Shown here: one piece after another, positions 1-11,899 of the stretch
Layout of the letters: each line of letters begins with the position of its first letter
How positions within the stretch are numbered: the first letter of the stretch is position 1
NCBI GenBank assembly: GCA_022575985.1
Contig: JAKSXM010000272.1
Location: 8,122,001-8,186,000 of the forward strand
Length of the DNA stretch: 64,000 nucleotides
Source: Anagrus nilaparvatae
Taxonomy: Eukaryota > Arthropoda > Insecta > Hymenoptera > Mymaridae
Direction of reading: 5' to 3'
Program-made: the position numbers and the translations under genes
Notes under the pieces: model-generated
What the model was told of the DNA's origin: nothing
Seen by the model: the letters and a program-made list of their open reading frames with translations, nothing else
The model's database searches: none

Positions 1-1265
1 ACATATATCGATCTTTATATACTTGCAGTTATATTTTATAATGCGCAGCATATTACTGCATGAAATGATCTACTGCGCAAGTATTGCCGCATTATAGATC
101 TCATTGCTAGGACTCTCATTCGTTGGATTTGTCTTTTTCATTGTAATGCATTACTAAAAATGCAAATTGTTCGCTTTAAATTACCTTTTATTTGTAATTT
201 GAACTATTGAATATTAACGGCTAGTAGCCTGAAAAAAAAGGTGAAAATTGTTTGTCTGAAAATATTTTATCATTAAAGTTTGTAATTACATAAAAAATTT
301 TCTCTGGAAGTCCGGAAACAAATTTAAATAAGCAATACTGAAAAACTACCGGAATTAAGGTAATTAATTCCGGTTATGGCAGACGGAATTTTTTCTCTTT
401 TAAATGGTTGCAAATGATATAAAACGTAAAGAAAAGTTCAAAAAAAAAATTTTCTGGTCAGCGGCCAGAAAGCATGATAATTTTTTATTTTTACTACATG
501 GCCGAAAAAGACGTGTTTTTTCGCCACTGACGCAGAAAAATTTTATATGACCCTTGTCTATAAATTATGAATGCCCCAAATCACAGTTTACCATCCTCGG
601 CTGCGGCTCGGAAGGTAATTTACGTGCGATTTGGACCATCTTTTACTTTTCTGGTAAATATATTATTTTCTTTTTGATCAAAAAATGTTATACCACGGGG
701 CTCACATTTTAAATGAGTAAAAATCATTTTTAATAAATTTTCATCAAGACATTTTTAATCGTTTAAAACAAAAAAAAATTCCAGTTGCGACATCCTAAAT
801 TCCTGTAGCCTATTCCTACTATGAAAATAATTAATGATACAATGAAGATAAGTTAATATAATTTACTAAATTGCCTTGAAACATGTTAATGTATAAATAT
901 TCGTATTATCAATTTATTAAATATATATTACTTTGGAGTTGCTTATATACCTTTATGAATGAATTTCGATTGCGAGAAAAATATTTATAAAAATAATATT
1001 GTTCAATAAATATAGAAAAATCAATATTGATATAAGCATTCTTTAAGGCACTTTTGCTAGTAGCTTCGATTCTCTAAATTAAAATACGATTTTAAAATAT
1101 AAGAAATAAAATGTAAAATTCCCGAAGAAAAATACAAATGTAACAGTACTCTTTGAGAATTTTTTCTTTTCTTTTAAGCTTCTAGGCATAGTAAAAAGAT
1201 TGTCTAAAAATATTTAAAAATATAATTTTTTTTTGCAATAATTAATAAAAAATTTTATCTTTCAG
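1..1265. other. Upstream intron or 5' flank of the T-box gene
   Basis: No coding exon was recognised here. The stretch ends in a good acceptor (pyrimidine-rich tract then TTTCAG at 1260-1265), so at least its right part is intron of the T-box gene. It is AT-rich and contains a dispersed repeat (about 301-800). A short palindromic motif, CCAAATCAC near 586 mirrored by GCGATTTGG near 625, resembles one at 9172-9262. I looked for an N-terminal exon with a start codon and an eh1-like (FSI..LL) motif and did not find one. Confidence 0.6.
301..800 (+). repeat. Dispersed repeat related to 35299-35490
   Basis: The matching core lies at about 350-425. A further AAATTCCAGTTGCGACATCC at 778-797 resembles the same terminal motif, so the element may extend to about 800. 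It is interrupted or diverged in the middle. Class unknown, no ORF. Confidence 0.45.
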
Positions 1266-1695
1266 GAATAAGATCATCATCAGTAAATATATCAACCGAA
1301 TCAGTAATATCAGACGAAGCCCTCGATGACGATGAAATAGAAAATGCATCAGGCGAAGTTGATAGTATCGGTACAGACAAATCAATAACAAACGACGTTG
1401 ACGACGAAGAAATCGATGTCGATGTAGAAGAATGCAGTAGCATAGACGATGGTCCAATAACACAAAATTATATAAAAACAGTAACAACACAAGAACGTAC
1501 TAGTCATAAAAGAAAATCGTATGATTGTGATACTGAAACAGAAAACCATAAACCAGTTAAAAAACGTCATCGTAAAAATGCACCAATTTGTAATTCAATA
1601 GAACTCAAAGATATTGATTGTCATTTAGAAACTAAAGAATTATGGGACAAATTTAATGATCTTGGGACAGAAATGATCATTACCAAAACTGGCAG
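1266..1695 (+). CDS. mid/H15 (TBX20 family): TBX20/midline-type T-box factor, visible exon 1 (partial gene)
   Basis: First visible coding exon of a T-box DNA-binding transcription factor that acts in the nucleus. It starts after TTTCAG with two bases finishing a split codon, then runs open for 142 codons and ends in AG|GTCAG (split Arg). The first ~70 residues are acidic (DEALDDDE, DVDDEEIDVDVEE). Two basic clusters follow (SHKRKS and KPVKKRHRKN), likely nuclear localisation signals. The T-box begins at about residue 110 with LETKELWDKFNDLGTEMIIT, which matches TBX20, midline and H15 and is more specific than generic T-box sequence. Because the exon begins with an acceptor, the start codon and the family's N-terminal Groucho-binding eh1 motif must lie further 5', not seen here. 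Orthology is by recognition of family sequence; whether it is midline or H15 cannot be told. Confidence 0.93.
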
Positions 1696-2309
1696 GTCAG
1701 ATTATTATTCTTTTATTAACAGTAGGGCAATAAAAATCAACAACAATAATAATAATAATATGAAATATAAATAGTAATCACAAAGCGTTAACTTACAAAT
1801 TTCAAGATAGGAAGTGAAAAATGATTAATATGTCAACGGCACGCGATGAGTCTATCGCGATTTACTTCATTTTTTTTTATTTTACTTTACTTTCTTTTAT
1901 TTTTGTTGTTGGTTTTTATATAAATCGTTTTTTTTTTACATAAAACCTGTCGTAAATAATTATTGTCTTGTTTTATAAATATCTTAATTTATTTTTTAAG
2001 ATTGAGGATTAGGATTATTCGGCTTGAATTAATCGGTTAGTTTTATTGCAATTTTTATTTTGCTCAAATATTTAAACACAGCAACAAGTAATGTAGGAGT
2101 AACTAAATTTCTGGGATCTTGGATCCTATTGGAAAAGTTCATTTTTCAGGTAAACTTTAGATATTTCTGAATAGCTGAACAATATAAAGTAGCCTAATTA
2201 TAAAAATTATGAAATTTTACTAATTTTTGTTTATTACATTTTGTCATTTTGTTCAGAGTTTCAAAAATATCTAAAATTTGCCGAACTATCCCAAAATTGT
2301 CTTAGAATT

Positions 2310-2415
2310 TTTATTTGGTGACATGAAAAACAGGTTTTAGAAATTCTAGCCAGAATTGGCTCGGAAAACCTTTAAATCCCAAAAATTCTGTTATTTTATT
2401 TTTACTAGGGAGTAT
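2310..2415 (+). repeat. Dispersed repeat fragment, copy 1
   Basis: Shares an ordered set of motifs with 24455-24560 in intron 4: a GTGACA block, AGGTT..AGAAATT.TAGC, an AAATTCTG-like block and a final ACTAGGG. Divergence is high, so this is an old repeat of unknown class. Confidence 0.45.
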
Positions 2416-3433
2416 TAAAAGAATGTTGTTTAAAAATATTTCAGACTGCAAAAAAATTAAAAAAATAAAAAAAAAACTAGATTTATGTAAAGTTTTCGTG
2501 CAAAAGAATGTTTTTACTAAAGGTATTTATTTAAAAAAAGTACATATATAAATGACGTAAATTAAATTTCGATATAATTATTACATAAACTGATAAAAAT
2601 CGTATTAAAAAAATTAATAGTGTTAAAAATGCAAGGTGAAAAAGAAAAATAAAATTATTAAAAAAAGGAAACAGTTGAAAGGATATTAGCATATTTTTTT
2701 ATTATTAATAGTCATCTTGAACAATTAAAAATTATCTTTCTTCTCTCTCACACCAATACATAAGATGCATTTATAGGTGTATAATTTATGATTTTTTATA
2801 TTGTTAAATAAAGTATATTAATTTATACATCGCGTTTAACCTTTTATTACTTATACTACTAAAGCAAAATAAAGTTGAAAAAAAAACAGCTGCCCAATCT
2901 AGCGATGAAATAAATGCATTATATGTATATTCGTGACCACATTTGAAAAATATGATTGTTGTACAGCTAGCATGTATTATTGAATGTGCATATTATAATA
3001 ATCGTAAGTGTGCACGCACGTTTGGTGTAGCAGGGAAGAATGCATATATGGAACGTTTAACGTAAATTTAAAATTTATTTAGGTATTTCGTTTTATGAGG
3101 TATTTCGTTTTATGATATGCTTTTTAATTGATTAATAATATTGTACAATCATTTCCGAAAAGAAATTTTTCCGAAATTTAAAGATGATTAAATTTTAAGT
3201 ACAATGCTCCAGTTTAAATTATCTGTGTACCCTTGTTTCGGAAAGAAAATTTTAGATTGCAATGCAAGGGAATTTATTTTCTGAATTTTAGAAATGAAGT
3301 TTAGAAATGGTACCGCAGAAAGAAAATTGTGAAAGTAAAGTAGCAAATCGACTAAATTAACTTTGTAGGGTTAAAATTATTTAATAATTTTCAATTAGAA
3401 GTTTTCTTTTATTCAAACTATTTGAATAATTCA

Positions 3434-3454
3434 TTTGGTCCTTCGAGCCGGATA
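3434..3454 (+). repeat. Short GC-rich motif shared with 27006
   Basis: TTTGGTCCTTCGAGCCGGAT at 3434-3453 recurs with one mismatch at 27006-27025, each time preceded by a TTGAATA-like run a few bases to about 10 bases upstream. In such AT-rich DNA this points to a common repeat origin, possibly a retroelement fragment; the class is not established. Confidence 0.4.
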
Positions 3455-4328
3455 TATTCATACCCAATTCAAGTGGTACAACATGCGGTTTTTGGTCACT
3501 TGGGAAAGTTTGAATTTTATCATGAAAATATGCAGTAATTAAAAATACAGTTTTTAACGAAAAATCGATAAGTATAAATTAAACAGCTGAATTAATTTTT
3601 TAATAATCCAACGACTAACCTTTTAAAAATATTTTATTGCTTTATTAGCAAGATATCTCAATACTTTACGCAAGCCAATAAAAAAACGGTACCTTCTTAA
3701 ATTTTTTATTACATTATATAATACTTTTTATGACTTTTTAAATGATATAAAATTTAAGATGTTTACAATTTTACAACACAAAAACCCATAAATAAACTAA
3801 TCATTTAATTTTTTAAAAATTTATAGTTTCATGTCAAAAAAATATTTTTTAACATAAATAAATAATTACAAACACACACACACACGAAGAGGTATAAAAT
3901 TGATCAAAAAAGATAATTAAGTTTAAGAGTAGTAGTTGCTCGCAGAAGCCAATTACAATGATTAATTACTGGGAGTAATAAAGCTAAAGCGTTAATGAAA
4001 TTTCCCAGTTACATTGCAAATCTTTTATAATACGCGTCTGTTATTATTGTAAATACTGTATATATAACCACCTTGCGGTTTCTTTTTTGAATGTATTTAA
4101 AAGAAGCTTCCTATGTGTGTGTATGCTTGTTGAGCAAAAAAAATTGTATTTTAATAGATTTAATGCCGGTTATTATTAATTTTTATCAAGAGATTTTTAA
4201 TAAAAGTAATAAATTGTAAAAAATCATTTTTGTTTTAAATAATTAGGTAATTTATTAGCGTTCGGGTGGGATTGATTATTTATTTATTTTCTGATGTAAG
4301 CTAATAAATGATAATAACTATATAGTAT

Positions 4329-4723
4329 ACTGTAAAAAGTAACTTTCTTATTAGTAAAAATTAGTAAATTTTTAAAAAAATTTGTAAATATTCGAAAAAA
4401 ATCTACTAAATTTAGTATATTAACAAAAAATTTGAGTATTCTCGATTTTTTTTTTTTGTGAACTCGTAAGAAAAATTGATAATTTACTTTTTTTCGAAAA
4501 TTTACAAAAAATAGTTGTAAATTTCCGAAAAATAGTTGTGAATTTACAACTTTTTTCGTAAAATCACAAAAATAAATCGAGAATTCTCGAATTTTTCGAG
4601 AATATACTAAATTTAGTAAATTTACGATTTTTATCGAATATTTACAAAATTTTTTGAAAATTCACTAATTTTTTGAAAAAATTCTATTTTTTTTGTAAAT
4701 CTAAGAAAGTTACTTTTTACAGT
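4329..4723. mobile_element. MITE, about 395 bp, copy 1
   Basis: Begins ACTGTAAAAAGTAACTTTCT and ends with its exact reverse complement (AGAAAGTTACTTTTTACAGT). The interior is itself an imperfect palindrome rich in TTCGAAAA, ACTAAATTTAGTA and TTTGTAAAT motifs. A second copy lies at 16896-17298. There is no ORF, so it must have been moved by proteins supplied elsewhere. I could not define a clean target-site duplication, so the superfamily is open. Confidence 0.85.
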
Positions 4724-5599
4724 GTAGATTTCATTACAAGAGTGTAAAATTGATAATAAATTGATATTTTTGACAATGAATCTAATACTTATGTCTATGT
4801 GGATACATGCTAATAAATTAATGCACAAGCCTTAAACACGTATTATAACGACATATTGACAAACAACATTACTGTAAACGAGTAAGCAAATTATTGCAAA
4901 AAATATTTTCTAAAATGCCTGCATTAACAATTTCTAAACTTTTTAAAAAACACACACAACAATTATCACTAAAAAAAACATATTTTTCACATTTCAATAA
5001 TTAATAATTTCTATAGCCTACACCCACACCCACATAAATTTCAAAGAAAAAACTTGCCAACATATTTTTTTATAAAACAAAGCTCTCATAGCATATTATA
5101 TCATTATCTACCTAATTTAATATTAACAAAACATGTAAATAAAAAATGTTCTCTACCCTACTTATTCCATAGGTAAACGTTATTATCACCCAGTAATTAT
5201 CACTTATTAAAATTACTTCCCTTCGTTTTCACTGTAAAAATTAAAATAAATGTGTAAAGAAAAAGCAATCGATTTATTTAAACATATTTATTTTAAAATA
5301 ATACAAGTTTTAAATTTATATAATAAAAACAAGTATGTAAAATATCGACATATAAAGTGATAATAAAAAAATGTGTACAATAAAGCAAAATAAATGAAAT
5401 ATAAAATAGAATATTATTATTAAATAATGAATAATATTCATTTAAAAAAATATTAAATTTTTAGTTTTATTCCAAAACATAAATGTTATAAAACCACAAA
5501 ATTGGGTCGATATGAAGTATGAGTAAATATTATTCATTTGTAATTTATTTGTTATCACTGCTATTAAACCGTGTATCAAAAAAAATGTTAGGAATATTA

Positions 5600-5959
5600 T
5601 TATACGTTCAATTTTTGTCGTTCCATGTGTTTCTGAAAGATGTTTTTTAGAATAATTAGGTTAAAGATTCTCGTTGGTTTAGAATTATTATTTAGTTTAC
5701 CTGAATTTTTTAAAGTTCTTCTTATTGATTCGACGAACTGCCTGTCTTGTGGTGATAACGACGAATCGTAATCATTATTGTTACTGCTCGTTTTATTCGA
5801 TATCAATGAGTATTCGTGATGATAATTAAATTTGTTTATTATTGTTTCATTTTTTAATGGTAAAATTTTCTTATCATTTATGTTAAATTCGTTAAAATTT
5901 AGTTTTCTGCAATTACCAGAACAAATACTTTGTGTTTCTTCGGATGAAATATTTTGCAT
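5600..5959 (-). CDS. Antisense 119-codon ORF nested in T-box intron 1, unknown protein
   Basis: Single open frame on the opposite strand, ending only about 77 bp before the second visible T-box exon. I do not recognise the protein. It is polar: a short RKLNF stretch near residue 19 (fits the loose cyclin-docking RxL pattern, which is weak evidence), a run of Asn/Ser, then SLSPQDRQFVESIRRTLK around residues 67-84, which has the look of an amphipathic helix after a proline-directed site. ATG context (TTAAAAATG) is acceptable; an in-frame TAA lies seven codons upstream and an AATAAA (plus-strand TTTATT near 5545) lies about 50 bp after the stop. A CAG|GTAAAC donor-like and a TTTCAG acceptor-like site occur inside, but joining them changes frame, so I keep the unspliced reading. 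An ORF this long is only marginally unexpected in AT-rich DNA; its composition looks coding. It could be a nested gene, a retrocopy or chance. Confidence 0.4.
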   Translation of the reverse strand: MQNISSEETQSICSGNCRKLNFNEFNINDKKILPLKNETIINKFNYHHEYSLISNKTSSNNNDYDSSLSPQDRQFVESIRRTLKNSGKLNNNSKPTRIFNLIILKNIFQKHMERQKLNV

Positions 5960-6036
5960 TTTTAACTTATTAATTTTTTACACAGGTTATATAAAAACAT
6001 TTTTTAACCTAAAAAATATTTTTTGTTTATTTACAG

Positions 6037-6310
6037 ACGAATGTTTCCAACGTGTCGTGTATCGTTCAGTGGTTTAAAAAGTGATCATTCGTACGCAGTA
6101 TTAATGGATATTGTGCCAGTTGATAACAAACGTTATCGTTACGCATATCATAAAAGTTCATGGCTGGTTGCTGGTAAAGCTGATCCACCAGCACCGTTAA
6201 GATTGTACGTACATCCAGATTCGCCGTTTAAAGGTGATCAGTTACGTAAACAAGTTGTTTCTTTTGAAAAAGTTAAACTTACCAATAATGAAATGGACAA
6301 ACATGGACAG
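6037..6310 (+). CDS. mid/H15 (TBX20 family): TBX20/midline-type T-box factor, visible exon 2
   Basis: Core T-box exon, 274 nt, between TTTACAG and CAG|GTAAGA. The first base completes the split Arg codon, giving [15 protein letters not shown] across the junction. It then reads a TBX20-type core: [43 protein letters not shown], and [18 protein letters not shown]. The RRMFP segment and the KLTNN segment are DNA-contacting or core-fold parts of the T-box in known structures. Compared with Drosophila midline, the loop after VSFSG is shorter ([10 protein letters not shown]). It ends on a complete codon (phase 0). No stop or frameshift is seen, so this is a functional copy. Confidence 0.97.
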
Positions 6311-7238
6311 GTAAGAATTTTTTTTTTCAAAGATTTTTTACCGACAAATTATTGTATACTTTTCATGGTAATAATTAGATTTTTATTTCATTACCTTAAT
6401 TAACGAGCCTTTTTCGTATATTAATTAAAATTTCTCTATTCAAATTCAAAGTATATACCTAAATTTACATTTTAAAGAAATGTCAAAAAAAAAAAAATAA
6501 TAAAATTTATTGATTTAAAATTTGTGTTGAAAGAAATGATCATCATCATATTTATTTTCAATTCTTTTTTTGGGGGGGAAAGGAATTAAATTTAAATAAT
6601 GAACACAGCATGAAATTTGAATCTAAAAAATAATTAAGTCAAAGGTCATATTTTGGTATTATTTTTTGTAAGGATATAAAATAAGAAGGAAACATAATTC
6701 AAATTATTACAATAAATAAAAAATTAGAATAAAAACAAAAAGATACCGAAAAAAAGATATTATTTTTATATTACTTGTTGATTACTTGTACGTTATAAAA
6801 TTTATTTATTTTTCTATGAAATTATAGTAATAAAATTAATTAAAATAAAAAAAAAAAAGTACAGGTATATTTTTGTAATAAATTTTATTTTATTTGGTTT
6901 ATGTAAATTAACTTTTTTTTTTTTTTTTTTTTGGGCGACAATAAGTTTTTTATTATTTAGTGTGTATGTGTGTGTGTGAATGTTTATTTTAGTCAAAAAA
7001 TGGTTGTTTTTTTAATACAAAATTAATTAATAACTACATAAAGGGTAAATAAATAAATATTATAGGCAGCTTTGTTTTTTGGAAGAAGCAAATAGTAATA
7101 TAAATTAAATTAATATCTCATTTACTTTACTATGTTTTGGGTTTGGAAAATTTCTTTTTTTTGTTTTTTAAACTGTTATAAATTATCTGTAAAATCTAAA
7201 AGAAAACATTTGAAAAAATTTAGAAAAAAAAGCATGTG

Positions 7239-7309
7239 TATTGAAGGCCTGCCGTTTACCCGCGCTCAAGTATACTAAAAAAGCGCGGGTAAACGACGGG
7301 TATTCAATA
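7239..7309 (+). other. 71-nt GC-rich hairpin, pre-miRNA-like
   Basis: Arms 7239-7266 and 7282-7309 with a 15-nt loop. The inner 14 bp are perfect (CGTTTACCCGCGCT against AGCGCGGGTAAACG), the next 7 positions pair except about two (with G-U wobbles), and the outer 7 bp (TATTGAA/TTCAATA) are perfect. It stands out sharply from the AT-rich surroundings. It is either a pre-microRNA-like intronic hairpin or a tiny foldback insertion. I do not recognise a known miRNA seed. Confidence 0.45.
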
Positions 7310-9164
7310 ATTCGAGTCAAAAGTGACGAAAAATTAAAATTGATCAATAATTTCCTAATACATAAAAATATCATTTGAAAAATAAAAATTTTAAAAATAA
7401 ATATGACATAAAAATATTTACATTTAGTGTTATAAATAATAATTTAAAAATATAAATGTAAATTTTTTCTCTTATAAATTTACTTGCATAAAATATATAT
7501 ATAAGAAAAAGAAGTACAGTAAGTACTACTACATCATGGTGGTCTTGTATTATTTATAAGTGTATGTGTGTGATAAAACTTTTACGGGTTTTTCACTCTT
7601 GTACGTATATTTTTTTTCATAAAAGATCCTCTTATATAATATAAAGTAATGTCATTATACGAAATGCATAAAAAAATTTTTTATATTTTTTTCATTTTTT
7701 TTTACTACTTTCCAGAGCTACTTTGCTATATTAGTGAAATTTTAAATTACGGAAATGTTTTTGTATATAGGGAAGAGTAGGAGATTCTAGAGTATTTTTC
7801 AGATTTTGGGTTGCTTACTTACTAAAATTTTGTCTCTACTACAAAACCTCCTCCACTCCCTTCATTACCTGTCCATTTTACCCTAACCACTCTTACACTA
7901 TAAAATCAACTAATAATTTTCCCATACAAATAAAAAAATTCAAATAAACCAATTAAAAATAAATAAATAAACTCCTCTCGTACGTAACATTATAAATAAA
8001 TAGACATTAAATAAAATAAAGTTAGATTAAACGTAAAATTAAACATCAAATAAAAAAATATTTTTTTTTCCCTCATATTGATAACACTTTTTCTATGTAT
8101 ATGTAAAAAATGTAATTTAAATAATAAAAAAAAAAGAAATTGAATTATTTTTTTTTGACGAATAATAAAGTGAAGTGGATATCATATTACGATCTGTATG
8201 ACTTAATGAAATAGGATATATATAACGAAAATTTTCTTTTTATGCACATACATCTAAAGAGCGTGAAAATGTTTTCTCACGATGTCGTGAAAAGTATAGA
8301 CCCTTATTATTCTATTATTATTATTTCGATATGTGTCAAAGGAATAAAGTTTTAAAAGTAATTTAATAATTTCATTTTTTTGAGTTTTTAAGTGTTTTGT
8401 GTGTGGTGAATTGGAGTGTTTAATATTTTTAATCTAATATAGGTTGGTTTTTAATTTTTATTTTTACTAATTGATAAATAGCACATTACGACCTATGGCT
8501 AAAAGAGTAAAGAGTAGCCCAAATCGGATGTAGGTAAATTTGACGCATTATTTTTCACCCCAGTTTGATAAGAAATAAATTCAAACTCTAAGCCTTAATC
8601 TAAAAAATAAAAATTTCACTCAAACTAATTTTACCCAAACGTCTCCTATTTTACGTTTAAAAAACAAAAATTAGCAATAAAATATCACCTGTGTAGACGC
8701 ATAAAATTTCAATTTTAACTAATAGATACACAATTTATTTCTTTTAATAAAATCGTCGTATAAATACTACTTACTACTACCATAATATTAAAATATCGAC
8801 ATTAACTTCCGGGGTTATAAGAAGACCACCTAAAAATTATTATTTTTTTTTTAATTCTCACCTATATATTTTCTCACGTTAAAAAAAGTGTTTATTTTTA
8901 TGTGCTGAATACTAAATAAAATAAATAAAAATCTTGTTTTTTATATACTAATTTATAGTAGTTGTGTGCATATTAATTTTTATCAACTTTTTAAATTTAA
9001 TTTTTTTTTTTTTATATTTCAATAAAAATTTTATTTTGTGTAATTGTGTAATAAGTGTTTAGTACATGAACTAATCCGTTATAAGGATGCAAAGTTTGAA
9101 AAATAATAAGTCATAGAAAATTTCGCCTCTTTTGTTCAAAATTCATTATTTTTCCGAAGCTAAG

Positions 9165-9270
9165 CTGAGGATGTTAAGCTGCGATTTGGGTAATTTTTTT
9201 TTCTATTGTCGAGGATCGTAGACGATTTTGTGCCCAGAAAAATAAGAATGGCCCAAATCGCCTTTCTGAA
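9165..9270. repeat. Small palindromic repeat with GCGATTTGGG ends
   Basis: GCGATTTGGG near 9181 is mirrored by CCCAAATCGC near 9252, bracketing a unit of about 80 bp. A related pair (CCAAATCAC and GCGATTTGG) occurs near 586-635. It is probably a short non-autonomous element; its borders are uncertain. Confidence 0.3.
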
Positions 9271-11009
9271 ACAGCAGGTTTTTTGTCGATCCACTAGATC
9301 CTTCACCAAATGCCTAAAAATATCTCGCTTGATAATAAATATCTCCTACAAAAGTCATTTAAATATGCAATTTAGGACTGTTCATTAACCATTTAAGGGT
9401 TGCCTACCAAAAATGTGAATCAGTCCTGCCAACCGAATAATTTCAGTATTATAATCATATATTTTTGAAAAAATTATGGGCTTAAATATTGAAAATTGTT
9501 AAAATAATTCACCAGTAAAATATAGGATCCAAGAAAAATACTTCACAATAGATTCTAACTTAAGGGCATTGAAACCTTGTACATTTGACATGGATCAATC
9601 AATATAGCAACTGCATATTTATAAAGTATAAGAAAATAAAAAACAAATTTGAACTTTTTTAACACTTTTTTTTTTAATAATATTACTGACATTACCTTTC
9701 AACATTAAACAATATTTAAAAATAAAAAACTGATAACTGTCCGGTTTTTCTTCTTTTAATATACCTTAAGGATAATCCAGATACTAAATATACACACACA
9801 TATACAAAGTTATAATCAAAAAGCAAAAAAAAAATATTATAGTTTTTTCAACACTTCTTCTTCTCCTTTTAAAATTCCTCCTTTTTTTAAATTATTATTA
9901 GAAAATTATGCAGAATATCATAAAAATGTGCCTGTGTTGGTAATAAAAATGAATCTTATAAGGTTATAATAAACTACTACCGTATCGATGTATCCAGTAC
10001 TGTATATTTATTAAAAAATGTACTTACACGTGAATATATAAAATTAGTAATAAACAATCATTAAATAAAAGTGTGAACTAAAAAAAAGCTTTATAAAAAT
10101 TTAAAACAACAGGTTTTTTGTTTTAAAAGAAAAATTATTAAAAAAAATAAACCTGAAATCTTTATTTCTTCTCCTTTTATATATTTTTATGTATTTTAAT
10201 ATATTCACACCAAAAAAAAGCATGTTTGACCGATTAGGATAACGATGTACGAATTAATAAGTTAGAAAAAAAAGAAAGGCTTCTTGATAATTTTTTTTTT
10301 TTATTGTAAAGATTTTTTTAATTTATTATCTTTTTCTGTTGATCTCCCGTAGTTTCTTATATCCGTAAACATGAGATCAGAAATATATATGGGCATATCT
10401 CACCAAGTGGTTATATTTCTAATTTTAAAAAATAAATTTTATTTTTGAGAGCACAATAATGAAATTTGGACAGAAGTTTAATAAAACAATAAGAATTAAG
10501 ATTTTCTTTGCGTAACTTAATTTTAAGATACGGCGTTTGATAAATGAACTTCTTAAATTAAAAAATATATTTAAGGTTATAATTACTAAATAATGAAATT
10601 AGTTCTCAAAAATACTGGAAAATATAGAGGTATATAACAATAAATTTTATTTCTGTCCAAAAACCAATAATAAGAAGATAAATTTTTAATTTTTTTATAA
10701 ACAAAAAATTAAATGTTTTACCGACTGCGCTATAGGTATAGCTAGGCTGAGCTCCCTGAATCTTTAACTCATTGCTCACATAAAGTCTAAAATATAGTTA
10801 ACAAATTAGTTATTAAAAAATTATTTTAAAAAAATTTTTATTTTTGCAGTTTTATAAAATTTTAATATGTAAGAAAAGTTCCTGATTGTTTCAAAAAATC
10901 ACTCAAAGCATTTAAATTATTTGTCTTTAAACTTCCTATTATACTAAATAATTGTTTTAAAAATTCTTTATCGCTATACCTAATTTTTATTTGACTACTG
11001 CTAAAATCA

Positions 11010-11175
11010 TGGGTGGATCAAAAGGGGGGTGGTAAGGGTGATTTTCTCCCCTGAACTCCAAAAAATGCATGTTTTTTATTCATAATTTTGTTTTTTTATA
11101 CAAATTTCATAAGAAAACATACAAAATTTTGCTTAAGCGCCCCACCCTTTAGGCCCTTTTCTGAATCCACCACTG
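11010..11175. repeat. Foldback-like repeat with G-run and C-run ends
   Basis: Opens with GGGTGGATCAAAAGGGGGG and closes with CCCCACCCTTTAGGCCC..TGAATCCACCACTGG, so its ends are roughly inverted (GGGTGGAT against ATCCACC-like). It lies inside the Merlin-like element and so is probably nested in it. A related block with a G run and a GCCCC end is at 43538-43670. Confidence 0.45.
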
Positions 11176-11668
11176 GTTAAAATATGATCGCATTATCTTA
11201 TTATAATTTATTAAATCATTTAGTTATTAGTTGTACCTTCTATGATTTTTGAAACATTTTTTTAGAGTTTTTGATTTTTTTCAAAATGTATTTTTCTTGA
11301 AATATAGATTTTAATGATCCACTAAGTATGACCTACAACTACAAAATTTTATTTATTTTTTTAAAGCACTAAATTCAAATCAAAAACATCTTTTTCGAAC
11401 TATAAGAATGAAATATACGTAATTCTTACACGTTTGTTATTTTTAGGTTATTGGTAAACAACGCTTCGAAATTGTACGATTAGTTTATATAAAACTGCAG
11501 TTTATACATACAACGCATTGAATTAAGCTATGCCGTTATTTTTAACTGAAATCTTATAACATTTTACATAAATCACAAAAGATTTTGCGAAGATTTTTTA
11601 AAAATTGAACGAGTGCCATTAAAAAATGTGATTTTAGTACCAAAATTACGCATTGACAACAAAGCCTT

Positions 11669-11899
11669 TTGATGTCGATATCTACTAAATTATTGGAGGC
11701 ACCAGTTTTTCTCAAATCACTTTCAAATTGTGAAACATTGTACAGAATTTTGAGAATAGTTAGAAGTAAAAATTGTTCACGGCATTCATTTGTGGCTAAA
11801 GAAACTTTCTTTGGTCGGATTTATTTGAAAATGTGGTTACCAATATTTCAGCTGGCAGAATTTTTTTTAGAAAAGGAGCACACTGTTTTAATTATGTGA
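11669..11899 (+). pseudogene. Transposase N-terminal remnant (ISXO2/Merlin-like, tentative)
   Basis: The 76-codon frame contains KNCSRHSFVAKETFFGRIYL followed by KMWLPIFQLAEFF. This order (a Cys-containing segment, a basic/Ser stretch, TFF, a short loop, then a hydrophobic Leu/Ile helix) is like the zinc-ribbon to helix transition of ISXO2-type transposases used by Merlin elements. The downstream catalytic DDE region is not recognisable; the frame stops at 11897-11899 and shifts to another frame from about 11833. Length is far below an intact transposase. Assignment rests on family resemblance only and could be wrong. Confidence 0.3.

Larger units (their letters stand above)
1696..6036 (+). 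other. T-box gene intron 1 (4.3 kb)
   Basis: A GT-AG intron (GTCAG donor, TTTACAG acceptor). It holds a repeat piece shared with intron 4 (about 2310-2415), a 21-bp motif shared with intron 4 (3434-3454), a 395-bp MITE (4329-4723) and an antisense ORF (5600-5959). The rest is AT-rich low-complexity sequence with no sense-strand exon that I can support. Confidence 0.85.

Noticed and set aside
1242..1570. Open frames on the minus strand over the first visible T-box exon
   Set aside because: They lie over a strongly supported coding exon and consist of Leu/Phe/Cys-rich sequence produced by complementing acidic codons.
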